From Hyphomicrobiales bacterium (GTDB taxonomy: Bacteria > Pseudomonadota > Alphaproteobacteria > Rhizobiales > TMED25), in contig JAQWOP010000010.1 in the NCBI GenBank assembly GCA_029245795.1, forward strand, positions 37,143 to 101,142: a stretch of DNA of 64,000 bases, given 5' to 3'. Shown piece after piece: positions 1 through 9,437 of the stretch (position 1 is its first letter; each line of letters opens with the position of its first letter). Both the position numbers and the translations under genes were made by a program. The notes beneath the pieces are model-generated. The model did no database searches and was not told the origin of the DNA. It worked only from the letters and a program-made list of their open reading frames with translations.

Positions 1-555
1 AAAATTTGTGCACGTGAAAACCGACAAGGTGCTGATATAAGTCGTGAGGGTGTTCAGAGAGATCTCTTGCCACTGATTGAAGGAACATCTGTTTCAACAA
101 AACATGGTATAGTGAAAACTGATCATATATTATTTATTACATCTGGTGCATTCCACTTAGCAAAACCATCTGATTTACTTCCTGAATTACAAGGTCGTTT
201 ACCTATAAGAGTTGAACTTACAACTCTTTCAAAAGATGATTTTGTAAGTATTTTAACTGATACAGAAGCAAGCCTAATAAAACAATATATTGCTCTAATG
301 GGTACCGAAGGTCTAAAATTAGATTTTAAGGAAGATGCAATCGAAAAAATTGCGGCAATTGCTGTTGAAGTTAATTCAAATGTAGAAAATATTGGAGCAA
401 GAAGATTACATACTGTTCTGGAACGAGTGCTTGATGAAATAAGTTTTTCGGCACCTGATCTTGATGAAAAAAGTATAATAATCGATGAAAAATACGTAAA
501 GGATAATATTGAAGATCTAGCAAAAGATTCAGATTTATCTAAATTTATACTCTGA
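1..555 (+). CDS. hslU: ATP-dependent protease ATPase subunit HslU, C-terminal part (truncated by window start)
   Basis: Frame 1 is open from base 1 ([36 protein letters not shown]...[29 protein letters not shown]), diagnostic of HslU. Confidence 0.95.
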   Translation, partial: KICARENRQGADISREGVQRDLLPLIEGTSVSTKHGIVKTDHILFITSGAFHLAKPSDLLPELQGRLPIRVELTTLSKDDFVSILTDTEASLIKQYIALMGTEGLKLDFKEDAIEKIAAIAVEVNSNVENIGARRLHTVLERVLDEISFSAPDLDEKSIIIDEKYVKDNIEDLAKDSDLSKFIL

Positions 556-1185
556 CTAACTTTTTAGCAAAATGTAATATGCCCCCTTTCCACCATGGCG
601 CTGATTTGCATATCTATAACCATTAACGATACTTTTCAAATTCTCATGTTGCAACCAAATTGGAAGATTTGTATTTAAAACACCTTTTTCTTGATGATGA
701 TAATTATCATTATTTCTAATTGATAGACCTTTTCCAGTTATCACTAAAGCAATTTTATAATTACATTTCTTAGCATTTATAAGAAACTTTATTAATCTAT
801 CTTGTGCTTCTTTTTGTGTCATCCCATGAAGATCAAGAGTATCATCAATTAATATATGTCCCCTTGACATTTTTTGATCAAGCTTACGATGAATACCTGT
901 AAAGTGTATTTCTTTATCATTAATTTTTTTGATTATATCTTTTTTTATATTATCTTGAGATGTCTGATTCATAATATGATGATTATTTGATCCTTTCTTC
1001 TTATTTTCTATATCTTTATTTTCATTAAAAGTATTCTTATTAGGATCAGATTTATTATTCTCTAAATTACTTTTGAATTCCGAAATTTCTGTTTTTTTTG
1101 AAATCTTATATTTACCTAATGGTTTGACCTCTTTTTTGATTTGATTCCATAGACTTAAATCATTATTTGATAATTTCTTAGTCAT
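556..1185 (-). CDS. Smr/MutS2-type endonuclease domain protein
   Basis: Smr motifs LDLHGMTQKEAQDRL, VITGKGLS, HGGKGAYYILLK; sits next to mltA as in other alphaproteobacteria. Confidence 0.85.
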   Translation of the reverse strand: MTKKLSNNDLSLWNQIKKEVKPLGKYKISKKTEISEFKSNLENNKSDPNKNTFNENKDIENKKKGSNNHHIMNQTSQDNIKKDIIKKINDKEIHFTGIHRKLDQKMSRGHILIDDTLDLHGMTQKEAQDRLIKFLINAKKCNYKIALVITGKGLSIRNNDNYHHQEKGVLNTNLPIWLQHENLKSIVNGYRYANQRHGGKGAYYILLKS

Positions 1186-2152
1186 TAAGATTCTCTAATT
1201 TTTTTAATATTACAATATCCCCTTTTGATTTCATAGAACCTGCAGCGTCTCCAGCTTGATTTCCACTTCCAAAATAAATATCCCCTCTAAATATGCCTTT
1301 AATTGCAGAGCCTTGATCTTGAGCAATCATTAATCTTTCAAACTCTTTATCAGAATTATTATTTTTGTTTGGAATTTTTGTCTTAATCCATACAGGGGTA
1401 TTTAATTCATAAATACTCATATCCACAGCTAGAGAACGAAATGGAGATAATCTTATACCTAACTGACCTTTTGGATGATCAGTAGTTTTATTATAAATAT
1501 CTTCCTTGAAAAAAATAAACGACTTGTTTAGATAGCTAATTCTATAATTTTTATCTTCTTTTTCCATCCACTTCTTGATTTTAAACATAGATATTTCATT
1601 TATTTTTAAAAAACCATTCTCAGTTAAATACTTACCTATGGATGTATATTTATAATTATTTTTCCCACTATATATGTACCTTTTGAAACTACCATCTGGA
1701 TACTCTAATAGCCCTGATCCTTGTATATGCATAAAATATAAATCAATTCTATTGTTTAACCATCCGAGTATCGGAAATTCTTTATAGGTATTTTCAATTA
1801 GGTCTTTTCGAGTTAAATTAAAAAGTTTACTGGTCGCATCTGCATCAGAAGGTAGGCCATAAAGTGGATAATGGAATTGATCTGTTTTTATTTTAGATGC
1901 AAGGAGTTTTGGCTCGAAATAACCCGTATATAAATTATTTTCATCAAATATATTTTTTAAAAGGTAAGGCTTATAGTTTTTTTCAAAAAAAAATTTAGCT
2001 TCCAATGTAGTTTGAATATTTTTTCTACTAGATTTACTGCCTATTCCGTTTAATAGTGCATTGTAAGCCTCCAAATGATCGTCCTCTTCCCATCCTGGTA
2101 TATCATTAAATGAAATACCTTGGACCATATTCCTATTAAGCTTTTCAAACAT
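1178..2152 (-). CDS. mltA: MltA-family lytic murein transglycosylase
   Basis: GYFEPKLLAS, YFMHIQGSGLLEYPDG, MIAQDQGSAIKGIFRGDIYFGSGNQAGDAAGSMKSKG. Confidence 0.88.
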   Translation of the reverse strand: MFEKLNRNMVQGISFNDIPGWEEDDHLEAYNALLNGIGSKSSRKNIQTTLEAKFFFEKNYKPYLLKNIFDENNLYTGYFEPKLLASKIKTDQFHYPLYGLPSDADATSKLFNLTRKDLIENTYKEFPILGWLNNRIDLYFMHIQGSGLLEYPDGSFKRYIYSGKNNYKYTSIGKYLTENGFLKINEISMFKIKKWMEKEDKNYRISYLNKSFIFFKEDIYNKTTDHPKGQLGIRLSPFRSLAVDMSIYELNTPVWIKTKIPNKNNNSDKEFERLMIAQDQGSAIKGIFRGDIYFGSGNQAGDAAGSMKSKGDIVILKKLENLND

Positions 2153-2171
2153 TAACTTTTATAAATTATTA

Positions 2172-2816
2172 TCAATTTAATCTATCTATTTCAGCAACCT
2201 TCCAATTGGGGTCTGATGAATTAATATTTTTATCAAACGACCAAGTTTCATTTACGTTAGAATTATTTCGTTTGTTTACTTTTTCATCATCCTTAATCTG
2301 AGATATTATAGAATTATTCAAAGCATTAATTAATACCTTAATTCTAACTACATTTTTATTTATTATAATATCTTGTATCTTTACATCCTCAACTTTAATT
2401 AAACTATATTCTAACTTCTGAAATTTCTCATTTCTAATATTTATTGATTCATTAAATTCTTCATAAATATTTTGCGATAACAAAGATTTAAGTAAGGATG
2501 TATTTTCTTCCGAATAGGCAACTAGAATCATCTCATATGCCTTTTTTACACCCTCAGTAAAATACTCTAACGTGAATTGTTTATCATTTTTATATAAAAA
2601 TTTTAATTCGTTATCGAATTTTTTCTCAAGTTTTGTAAGACCTTCATTATCTATATTGTCATTTGTTATAATATCTTTTTTGATAGGCTGTTTTACTTCT
2701 TTTATATCTTGTATTATCTGTTTTTCAAGACCGGTTCTTTTTCCAAGCACAGATCTAAGAACCAAAAAAATAAAAACTACAACAATTAATAGAATAATAT
2801 TTATTATATCTAACAT
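2172..2816 (-). CDS. Tim44/TimA-like domain membrane-anchored protein
   Basis: N-terminal TM segment followed by Tim44-like C-terminal region (FTLEYFTEGVKKAYEMILVAYSEENTSLLKSLLS...WKVAEID); adjacent to mltA-smr, divergent from secB. Confidence 0.8.
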   Translation of the reverse strand: MLDIINIILLIVVVFIFLVLRSVLGKRTGLEKQIIQDIKEVKQPIKKDIITNDNIDNEGLTKLEKKFDNELKFLYKNDKQFTLEYFTEGVKKAYEMILVAYSEENTSLLKSLLSQNIYEEFNESINIRNEKFQKLEYSLIKVEDVKIQDIIINKNVVRIKVLINALNNSIISQIKDDEKVNKRNNSNVNETWSFDKNINSSDPNWKVAEIDRLN

Positions 2817-2947
2817 TTCTTTCTTCTCTATTCCCTAAGTAAAATTATTTTTATATCAATTATATATTTTTTTATAGTATTAGAATAATTGACCGCGTTC
2901 TATGTTATGATATTATAATATTAAACTAAAGTAACTTGAATTAATAT

Positions 2948-3385
2948 ATGAATGAAGATCTAAAAAGTGGTTTCAAATTTTTAAGCCAATATATTAAGAA
3001 TATATCTTTTGAAAACCCTGAAGTACCTCAAAAATTGCCCCATATGATAGGAAAACCTGAAATAAATGTGGGTGTGAATGTTAATGCTATAACGATTGAT
3101 AGAGAATCTAATATATTTGAAATCGAGATTAATACAAAAGTTGAGGCTATAAAAGATAGTGAAATATCATTTTTAACCGATCTAACATACGCTTCCGTTG
3201 TCCAACTAAATAAAATTAGTCAAGAAAATAAATCCTTTGTAATTTTAGTAGAGATACCCCGATTGCTATTCCCATTCGTAAGAAGAATAATTGCTGATAC
3301 TATAAGAGATGGAGGATTTCCTCCACTATATATAGAACCTATTGATTTCTTAAAACTTTACGAAAATAATATTAGAAAAAACTAA
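2948..3385 (+). CDS. secB: Protein-export chaperone SecB
   Basis: QYIKNISFENPEVP...LLFPFVRRIIADTIRDGGFPPLYIEPIDFLKLY. Confidence 0.95.
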   Translation: MNEDLKSGFKFLSQYIKNISFENPEVPQKLPHMIGKPEINVGVNVNAITIDRESNIFEIEINTKVEAIKDSEISFLTDLTYASVVQLNKISQENKSFVILVEIPRLLFPFVRRIIADTIRDGGFPPLYIEPIDFLKLYENNIRKN

Positions 3386-4077
3386 TTTTTTTTGTTTATA
3401 TTCCAAATTGAATCACTTCCAAAAGTTCTTATATACTTATTGTGCTCTTCAATCTCTTCAAAAGTTAAATTTATTGATAGTCTTTTTTCTCTATTTATCG
3501 TTTTTGTAATAGATTCTGTTTTCTCTATGCTGGTGTTTTCTTCACTTAGCTGAAAATTCCTCTGACGACCTCCGATTAACTCTATATATACCTGAGCGAG
3601 CAACTCACAATCTGATTTTGCATCATGTAAACCTCTTTTTTGTTCTGTAACATTATATCTCTTACAAAGTGCGTCTAAATTATTAGGCATACCCGGATGT
3701 TTTTTACGGGCAATTTTAAGAGTATCAACTACTATTTTTTCATTTATTATTTCTTTATTTTGAAGCGATAACTCATGATTTAAAAAACCCACATCAAAAC
3801 TTGCATTATGAGCTAATACTGGAGATTTATTTATAAATTTCAGAAAATCTTCTGCTACATCTTTAAATAAAGGCTTATCTAGTAAAAAATTACTACTAAT
3901 TCCATGCACTTTAAATGCCCCAGGAGCTATTTCTTTCTCCTCTGGGTTAACATACGTATGAAAATATTGATCCGTTGGGATATGATTAATTAACTCTAGA
4001 CATGCAATTTCTATTATTCGATCCCCTTTTTTTGGATCTAAACCAGTAGTTTCAATATCAACAACAATCTCACGCAT
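3382..4077 (-). CDS. dnaQ: DNA polymerase III subunit epsilon
   Basis: VVDIETTGLDPKKGDRIIEIACLEL, HNASFDVGFLNHEL, KRGLHDAKSDCELLAQVY. Confidence 0.95.
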   Translation of the reverse strand: MREIVVDIETTGLDPKKGDRIIEIACLELINHIPTDQYFHTYVNPEEKEIAPGAFKVHGISSNFLLDKPLFKDVAEDFLKFINKSPVLAHNASFDVGFLNHELSLQNKEIINEKIVVDTLKIARKKHPGMPNNLDALCKRYNVTEQKRGLHDAKSDCELLAQVYIELIGGRQRNFQLSEENTSIEKTESITKTINREKRLSINLTFEEIEEHNKYIRTFGSDSIWNINKKN

Positions 4078-4663
4078 TAACTTTCCTAACTATGTCTTCG
4101 TAAATTTCTTTAACCTCTTTAGTAACATTATCATAATCATAGCTATCAATAATATAATCAGATTTTTTTGCTTTATCTTCTGTTGCCATTTGTCTTTTAT
4201 TTATTTTATTAAACAATTCTTCAGTCATCCCATTTCTTTTCAAGACCCTTTGTTTTTGTATATCTTTTGATGTTCTAACAAGAATAATATGATCTACTTC
4301 TTTTTCTAACTTCTTTTCAAACAATAATGGTATCTCAATAATTACGATGTCCGAATTCTTTTTCATTTCTTCAGAAATAAATTTTTTTCTTTCTTGCTTT
4401 ACAAGCGGATGTATAAAACCTTCTAATTTCATTAATTTTTCTTTATCACTAAATACTACTCTTGCGATTTGTGAATTATTAAAATTATGTTCTGTATATA
4501 AAATTTCTTTTTTAATAAAGTTGATTAATTTAGAGTTTTCCTTATATAAACTCCTTACGCAATTATCAGAATTAAATACTGGTAAAAAATATTTTTCTTT
4601 AAAAATATCTAAAATAAATGATTTTCCAACAGCGATTGACCCTGTCAAGCCTACTTTAATCAT
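4070..4663 (-). CDS. coaE: Dephospho-CoA kinase
   Basis: VGLTGSIAVGKSFILDIF P-loop, IIEIPLLFEKKLE, overall CoaE pattern. Confidence 0.93.
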   Translation of the reverse strand: MIKVGLTGSIAVGKSFILDIFKEKYFLPVFNSDNCVRSLYKENSKLINFIKKEILYTEHNFNNSQIARVVFSDKEKLMKLEGFIHPLVKQERKKFISEEMKKNSDIVIIEIPLLFEKKLEKEVDHIILVRTSKDIQKQRVLKRNGMTEELFNKINKRQMATEDKAKKSDYIIDSYDYDNVTKEVKEIYEDIVRKVNA

Positions 4664-5268
4664 TCTATATAACCACCCCTCCTAAGAAAATCTAATAGCT
4701 CTATAATGGAGATCCCTTGAATAGAAAATAAATCATTGCCTATCTTTTCAAAGAGGTTAATACCTTTACCTTCGATCTCATATCCACCAATAATAGAGAA
4801 AATATTCTCTTTCATATCTGTAATGTAATTTTGGATATATCTATCATTTAGTTGCCTCATTTTCATTTCTTGAATGGAAATATTATACCAAACTTCTTCT
4901 AAGTTTCTTATACATACAGTGCTTGTTATTAATTTATGATATTGACCACTTAACTCTTTGATCTGATTGGAAGCCTCCTCGACGTTTTTCGGTTTTAGAT
5001 ATATTTTTTTATTAAAAAAAAGAACTTGGTCGCATCCTATTATTAGATCATTTTTATAGTTTTTAGAAACACTCATAGCCTTTTCAAAAGCCAGTCTATA
5101 CACAAGTTCTTTTATTAATTCCAATCTTAAATCCATACTTAAATATGCATTTTGCAGATCACTCTCATCATAATCCGATGCAATATTTATGTAATTAATA
5201 CCTGTATTATTTAAGAGCTTATTTCTAATAATACTCTTAGATGCTAGAATTATTTTTGGTTTCATCAC
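4660..5268 (-). CDS. maf: Maf-like nucleotide pyrophosphatase
   Basis: IILASKSIIRNKLL, IIGCDQVLFFNKKIYLKP, YEIEGKGINLFEKIGNDLFSIQGISIIELLDFLR. Confidence 0.9.
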   Translation of the reverse strand: MMKPKIILASKSIIRNKLLNNTGINYINIASDYDESDLQNAYLSMDLRLELIKELVYRLAFEKAMSVSKNYKNDLIIGCDQVLFFNKKIYLKPKNVEEASNQIKELSGQYHKLITSTVCIRNLEEVWYNISIQEMKMRQLNDRYIQNYITDMKENIFSIIGGYEIEGKGINLFEKIGNDLFSIQGISIIELLDFLRRGGYIE

Positions 5269-6094
5269 TGTCTGAATTCCTTTTTCTTAATAAGGACATA
5301 ATCTCCGCTGCCGTTTCTTCTATTGATCGTCTTGATACGTCAATAACAGGCCAAGCATTACTCTCAAATAATTTTTTTGCTTTTACAATTTCTTCACTGA
5401 CATATCTTCTATCAACATAATTAGTATCATTTTCAGCATTTAAAGCCATTAATCTATTTTTTCGAATTTGTATGACCCTTTCAGGTGTGGCAATAAGTCC
5501 TATTATAAGTGGTTTTTGTACTTCATGAAGTTCTTTTGGAAGAGGAATACCCTCAATGAAAGGTATATTAGCTGTCTTGATACCTCTGTTGGCAAGATAA
5601 ATACTTGTTGGTGTTTTGGATGTCCGGCTGACACCAACTAAAATTATATCTGCAAGGTTTAAATCGCCAGAAATAGCTCCATCATCATTTGCTAGAGTAT
5701 AATTCATTGCATCAATTCTTTCAAAATATTCAGAATTTAATTTATGCTGACCACCTATTATAGAGTTACCTTTTATCCCATAAATGTTAGTTATTGATTT
5801 GTGTATTGATTCAAGAGGATCTATAAGTGGAATATTTAAATTCTCACATAAGATCTGTAAGTTTTTACGTAATTCAACATTATTTAAAGTGTATAGGACA
5901 ACACCAGGATCTTTTTTAATAGAATCAAAAACAAGATCTATTTGTTTTTTGCTCCTGACGAGTGAATGCATGTGTTGTTGAAATGTAAGATTTTTATATT
6001 GTACTAAGACTGCTTTTGCAATGGTACTTAATGTTTCCCCTGTAGAGTCACTCACCATATGAATATTATAATTTAGTTTATTTTCAACAGCCAT
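5237..6094 (-). CDS. Pyruvate, water dikinase/phosphate dikinase regulatory protein (PPSR, DUF299)
   Basis: HMVSDSTGETLSTIAKAVLVQY, ILVGVSRTSKTPTSIYLANRGIKTANIPFI, WPVIDVSRRSIEETAAEI. Confidence 0.94.
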   Translation of the reverse strand: MAVENKLNYNIHMVSDSTGETLSTIAKAVLVQYKNLTFQQHMHSLVRSKKQIDLVFDSIKKDPGVVLYTLNNVELRKNLQILCENLNIPLIDPLESIHKSITNIYGIKGNSIIGGQHKLNSEYFERIDAMNYTLANDDGAISGDLNLADIILVGVSRTSKTPTSIYLANRGIKTANIPFIEGIPLPKELHEVQKPLIIGLIATPERVIQIRKNRLMALNAENDTNYVDRRYVSEEIVKAKKLFESNAWPVIDVSRRSIEETAAEIMSLLRKRNSDSDETKNNSSI

Positions 6095-6468
6095 TGTTAA
6101 TAAGTACCCCTAGCATGTGCATTACTATAGATAATTAGTAAAGTACGTATTTATTATACATTTAATTAAATATTAATTAACAATAATAACGATGTGGATA
6201 AAAAGATATGTCTTATTAAGACGTGTCTATTAATACATTTAAACATATTTTATCCACAAATAATTAACAAGTTATTCATCAAATGCATATAGTAAACCAG
6301 TTGGTTTTATGAGATAATAAATGAATATTTATTATTTAATATATTTTTTAATAACTTTACTAACAGTTTAATATTGATAACTAAATATGTTTATAAGATG
6401 TGTAAAAAATATAATTACCATGATTCACAGAGTTAACAACAACAACAACCTTATTTAAGATAGTAGTT
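6095..6468. other. Putative chromosomal replication origin (oriC)
   Basis: 374-bp AT-rich gap between the DUF299 gene (RP001-type) and hemE. Perfect DnaA boxes at 6193-6201 (TGTGGATAA, minus) and 6250-6258 (TTATCCACA, plus); weaker matches at 6272-6280, 6399-6407 and 6421-6429; genes diverge from it. Confidence 0.85.
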
Positions 6469-7494
6469 ATGACAACATTGTGTAAAATCTATGAAGGAAA
6501 AAAAATTTGGCCACCTCCTGTATGGTTAATGAGGCAAGCAGGTAGATATTTACCTGAATATAATAAAGTGAGAAAAAAAGCAGGTAGTTTTTTAGATCTT
6601 TGTTATAATCCGAGGTATTCTTCAAAAGTTACATTACAACCTATAGAAAGATTTGACCTAGACGCTGCAATCATATTTGCAGATATACTCTTAATAGCTG
6701 AAAACCTTAATCTTTCATTACGTTTTGAGGATAATATAGGTCCAATAATATCACCTAATTTATCTAATAAATTTAGTTTAGAAAAATTTATTGAAGTAGA
6801 AAACTCACGACTAATGAACGTCATGGAATCAATCAGTCTAACTCGTGATGTTCTTGAGAAAGATAAAAGTCTGATAGGTTTTTGTGGGGCTCCTTGGACT
6901 GTTTTGACATACTTAATTAATGGTACCTCGACTAAGGATTTTAAATATTGCATTAAATGGATGCATAACAATAAAATTCTAGCTAATGAATTATTAGATT
7001 TACTTGCAAAACTATCAACGGATTATCTAAGTTTACAAATTGAAGCTGGTGCGGATGTTGTGAAAATTTTTGATACGTGGGCCGGGGTTTTAGAAAGAGA
7101 AGATTTTATGAGCTGGGTTGTTGAACCTACAAGTAAAATAGTATCATCTTTAAAAAGAAAATATAAAAATATTCCAATTATTGGTTTTCCTAAGGGAGCA
7201 GAATATTTATATAAGGAATACATTGATTTAACAGGAGTTGATATTATAGCACTTGATCAAGATTTAAATAGAGATTTTTGTAGGAATATTCTTCAGAAAA
7301 GTGCAATATTACAAGGTAATATATCGCCAAATTTATTGAGAACTGGTGGTATAAAACTCGAGAATGATATCCACGATACTATAGAAAAATTCAGAGATAA
7401 ACCCTTTATAATTAATTTAGGGCATGGAATAATAAAAGACACACCAATAGTAAACGTTGAGAATCTTATAAAGATTATCAGAAATTATAATTAA
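6469..7494 (+). CDS. hemE: Uroporphyrinogen decarboxylase
   Basis: PPVWLMRQAGRYLPEYNKVRKKAGSFLDLCYNP, FADILLI, GFCGAPWTVLTYLI, INLGHGIIKDTPIVNVENLI. Confidence 0.96.
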   Translation: MTTLCKIYEGKKIWPPPVWLMRQAGRYLPEYNKVRKKAGSFLDLCYNPRYSSKVTLQPIERFDLDAAIIFADILLIAENLNLSLRFEDNIGPIISPNLSNKFSLEKFIEVENSRLMNVMESISLTRDVLEKDKSLIGFCGAPWTVLTYLINGTSTKDFKYCIKWMHNNKILANELLDLLAKLSTDYLSLQIEAGADVVKIFDTWAGVLEREDFMSWVVEPTSKIVSSLKRKYKNIPIIGFPKGAEYLYKEYIDLTGVDIIALDQDLNRDFCRNILQKSAILQGNISPNLLRTGGIKLENDIHDTIEKFRDKPFIINLGHGIIKDTPIVNVENLIKIIRNYN

Positions 7495-7502
7495 AGGTTT
7501 TT

Positions 7503-8036
7503 ATGAAAGACATTCTTATAATATATTCTTCAACAGACGGTCAAACACGTAAAATATCAGAATATATAGGTAAAATTTTAGGTAAAGAAAGAAGTATTAA
7601 AATCATCTCTATTGAAGATGTTTCCAAAATAGATATAACTTCCTTCAATAATTTTATTATTGGAGCTAGTATTAGGTACGGTAGCCATAGCAAAAAGATT
7701 ATTAATTTTATTAGAAACAATAATAAGTATTTGGAAAATAAATATACGAGTTTTTTTTCTGTAAACGCAGTTGCACGTAAGCCTCAAAAAAATAGCCCAT
7801 CTACAAATCCATATATAAAAAAATTTTTTGATAAAACAAATTGGAAACCGAGTAGAGCACAGGTATTTGCTGGTAAGATTGATTATCCAAGTTATCGCTT
7901 CTTTGATAAAATAATAATAAGATTTATAATGTTAATAACAAATGGTCCAATTGACGTTCATACTTCGCATGATTTTACAAACTGGAACGATGTCAAAAGT
8001 TATGCAATGAAAATAATTAGAGATACAGAAAAGTAA
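7503..8036 (+). CDS. hemG: HemG-type (flavodoxin-like, quinone-dependent) protoporphyrinogen IX dehydrogenase
   Basis: ILIIYSSTDGQTRKISEYI, IIGASIRYGSHS, FFSVNAVARKPQKNSPSTNPYIKKFF, VFAGKIDYPSYRFFDKIIIRFIM; closely follows remembered E. coli HemG motifs along its length. Confidence 0.92.
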   Translation: MKDILIIYSSTDGQTRKISEYIGKILGKERSIKIISIEDVSKIDITSFNNFIIGASIRYGSHSKKIINFIRNNNKYLENKYTSFFSVNAVARKPQKNSPSTNPYIKKFFDKTNWKPSRAQVFAGKIDYPSYRFFDKIIIRFIMLITNGPIDVHTSHDFTNWNDVKSYAMKIIRDTEK

Positions 8037-8141
8037 TTTTAATCCTAATTTAAGTTTTTCTTTGATTAGATTTATATTTTATGATATGTTTATAGAATAA
8101 TTACGTTATTTCTAGTATTTTCATACAAATTTTCATAAAAC

Positions 8142-9434
8142 ATGACAGACATTTCAAAAGATATTATTGCTAACAAAGTGCGTCTTAAAAATCTTAAAGC
8201 AAAAAAACCAGCAGAGTTATTATCTTTGGCTGAAGAGCATGAAATTGAGAATGCTAGTACGCTAAGAAAGCAAGAACTTCTTTTCGCTATTTTGAAGAGG
8301 CTTGCTGAAAAAAATATTATTATAATTGGCGACGGTGTAGTTGAAGTATTACAAGATGGTTTTGGCTTTATTCGCTCTCCTGACGCAAATTATTTACCTG
8401 GTCCCGATGATATATATGTTAGCCCAAGTCAAATAAGAAGGTTTACTCTAAGGACGGGGGATAGTATTGAGGGTGAAATAAGAAGCCCGAAAGAAGGAGA
8501 AAGATATTTTGCTCTATTAAAAGTTAATGCTATTAATTTTGAGGATCCAGATAAAAGTAGACATAAGATTAATTTCGATAATTTAACACCTCTATATCCT
8601 GATGATTCTCTTAGTATGGAGATTCTTGATCCAGCAATTAAGGATAAAAGTGGTAGAATAATTGATATTGTTGCTCCACTTGGAAAAGGCCAGCGTGGCT
8701 TAATTGTTGCTCCACCTAGAACGGGGAAAACGGTACTTCTACAAAATATCGCTCACTCAATAACAGCTAATCATCCCGAGTGTTACCTTATTGTATTGCT
8801 TATTGATGAAAGACCAGAAGAAGACACAGATATGCAAAGATCTGTAAAAGGAGAAGTAGTTTCATCCACTTTTGATGAGCCTGCATCACGGCATGTTCAA
8901 GTTGCAGAAATGGTTATTGAAAAGGCAAAGAGGCTTGTCGAACACGGAAGAGACGTAGTTATCCTTCTAGATTCTATTACACGTCTTGGCAGGGCTTATA
9001 ATACCGTTGTACCATCCTCTGGTAAAGTGTTGACAGGTGGTGTAGATGCAAATGCACTACAAAGACCAAAAAGATTTTTCGGAGCTGCAAGAAATATTGA
9101 AGAGGGAGGTTCTCTCACAATTATATCTACAGCATTAATAGATACTGGAAGTAGAATGGACGAAGTTATTTTCGAAGAATTCAAAGGAACAGGTAATTCA
9201 GAAATTATTTTAGATAGGAAAGTTTCAGATAAAAGGGTCTTTCCATCTATGGATATTCTTCGTTCTGGAACACGAAAAGAAGAATTGCTGATTAACGATG
9301 GCACACTAAAGAAAATGTTTGTTCTGAGAAGAATTCTAAACCCAATGGGCACAGTGGATGCAATGGAGTTCTTGCTCGATAAAATTTCGCAAACAAAAGA
9401 CAATGAAGAATTCTTCAATTCTATGAATACCTAA
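8142..9434 (+). CDS. rho: Transcription termination factor Rho
   Basis: [89 protein letters not shown]. Confidence 0.97.
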   Translation: MTDISKDIIANKVRLKNLKAKKPAELLSLAEEHEIENASTLRKQELLFAILKRLAEKNIIIIGDGVVEVLQDGFGFIRSPDANYLPGPDDIYVSPSQIRRFTLRTGDSIEGEIRSPKEGERYFALLKVNAINFEDPDKSRHKINFDNLTPLYPDDSLSMEILDPAIKDKSGRIIDIVAPLGKGQRGLIVAPPRTGKTVLLQNIAHSITANHPECYLIVLLIDERPEEDTDMQRSVKGEVVSSTFDEPASRHVQVAEMVIEKAKRLVEHGRDVVILLDSITRLGRAYNTVVPSSGKVLTGGVDANALQRPKRFFGAARNIEEGGSLTIISTALIDTGSRMDEVIFEEFKGTGNSEIILDRKVSDKRVFPSMDILRSGTRKEELLINDGTLKKMFVLRRILNPMGTVDAMEFLLDKISQTKDNEEFFNSMNT

Positions 9435-9437
9435 TTC

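Noticed and set aside
2572-2838. Plus-strand hydrophobic ORF antisense to the Tim44-like gene
   Set aside because: Mirror of the Tim44-like coding sequence; F/S/I-rich shadow ORF.
6435-6450. AACAACAACAACAAC run before hemE considered as a functional repeat
   Set aside because: Short trinucleotide run compatible with a simple 5' leader; no independent support for a DnaA/DnaB-loading role.
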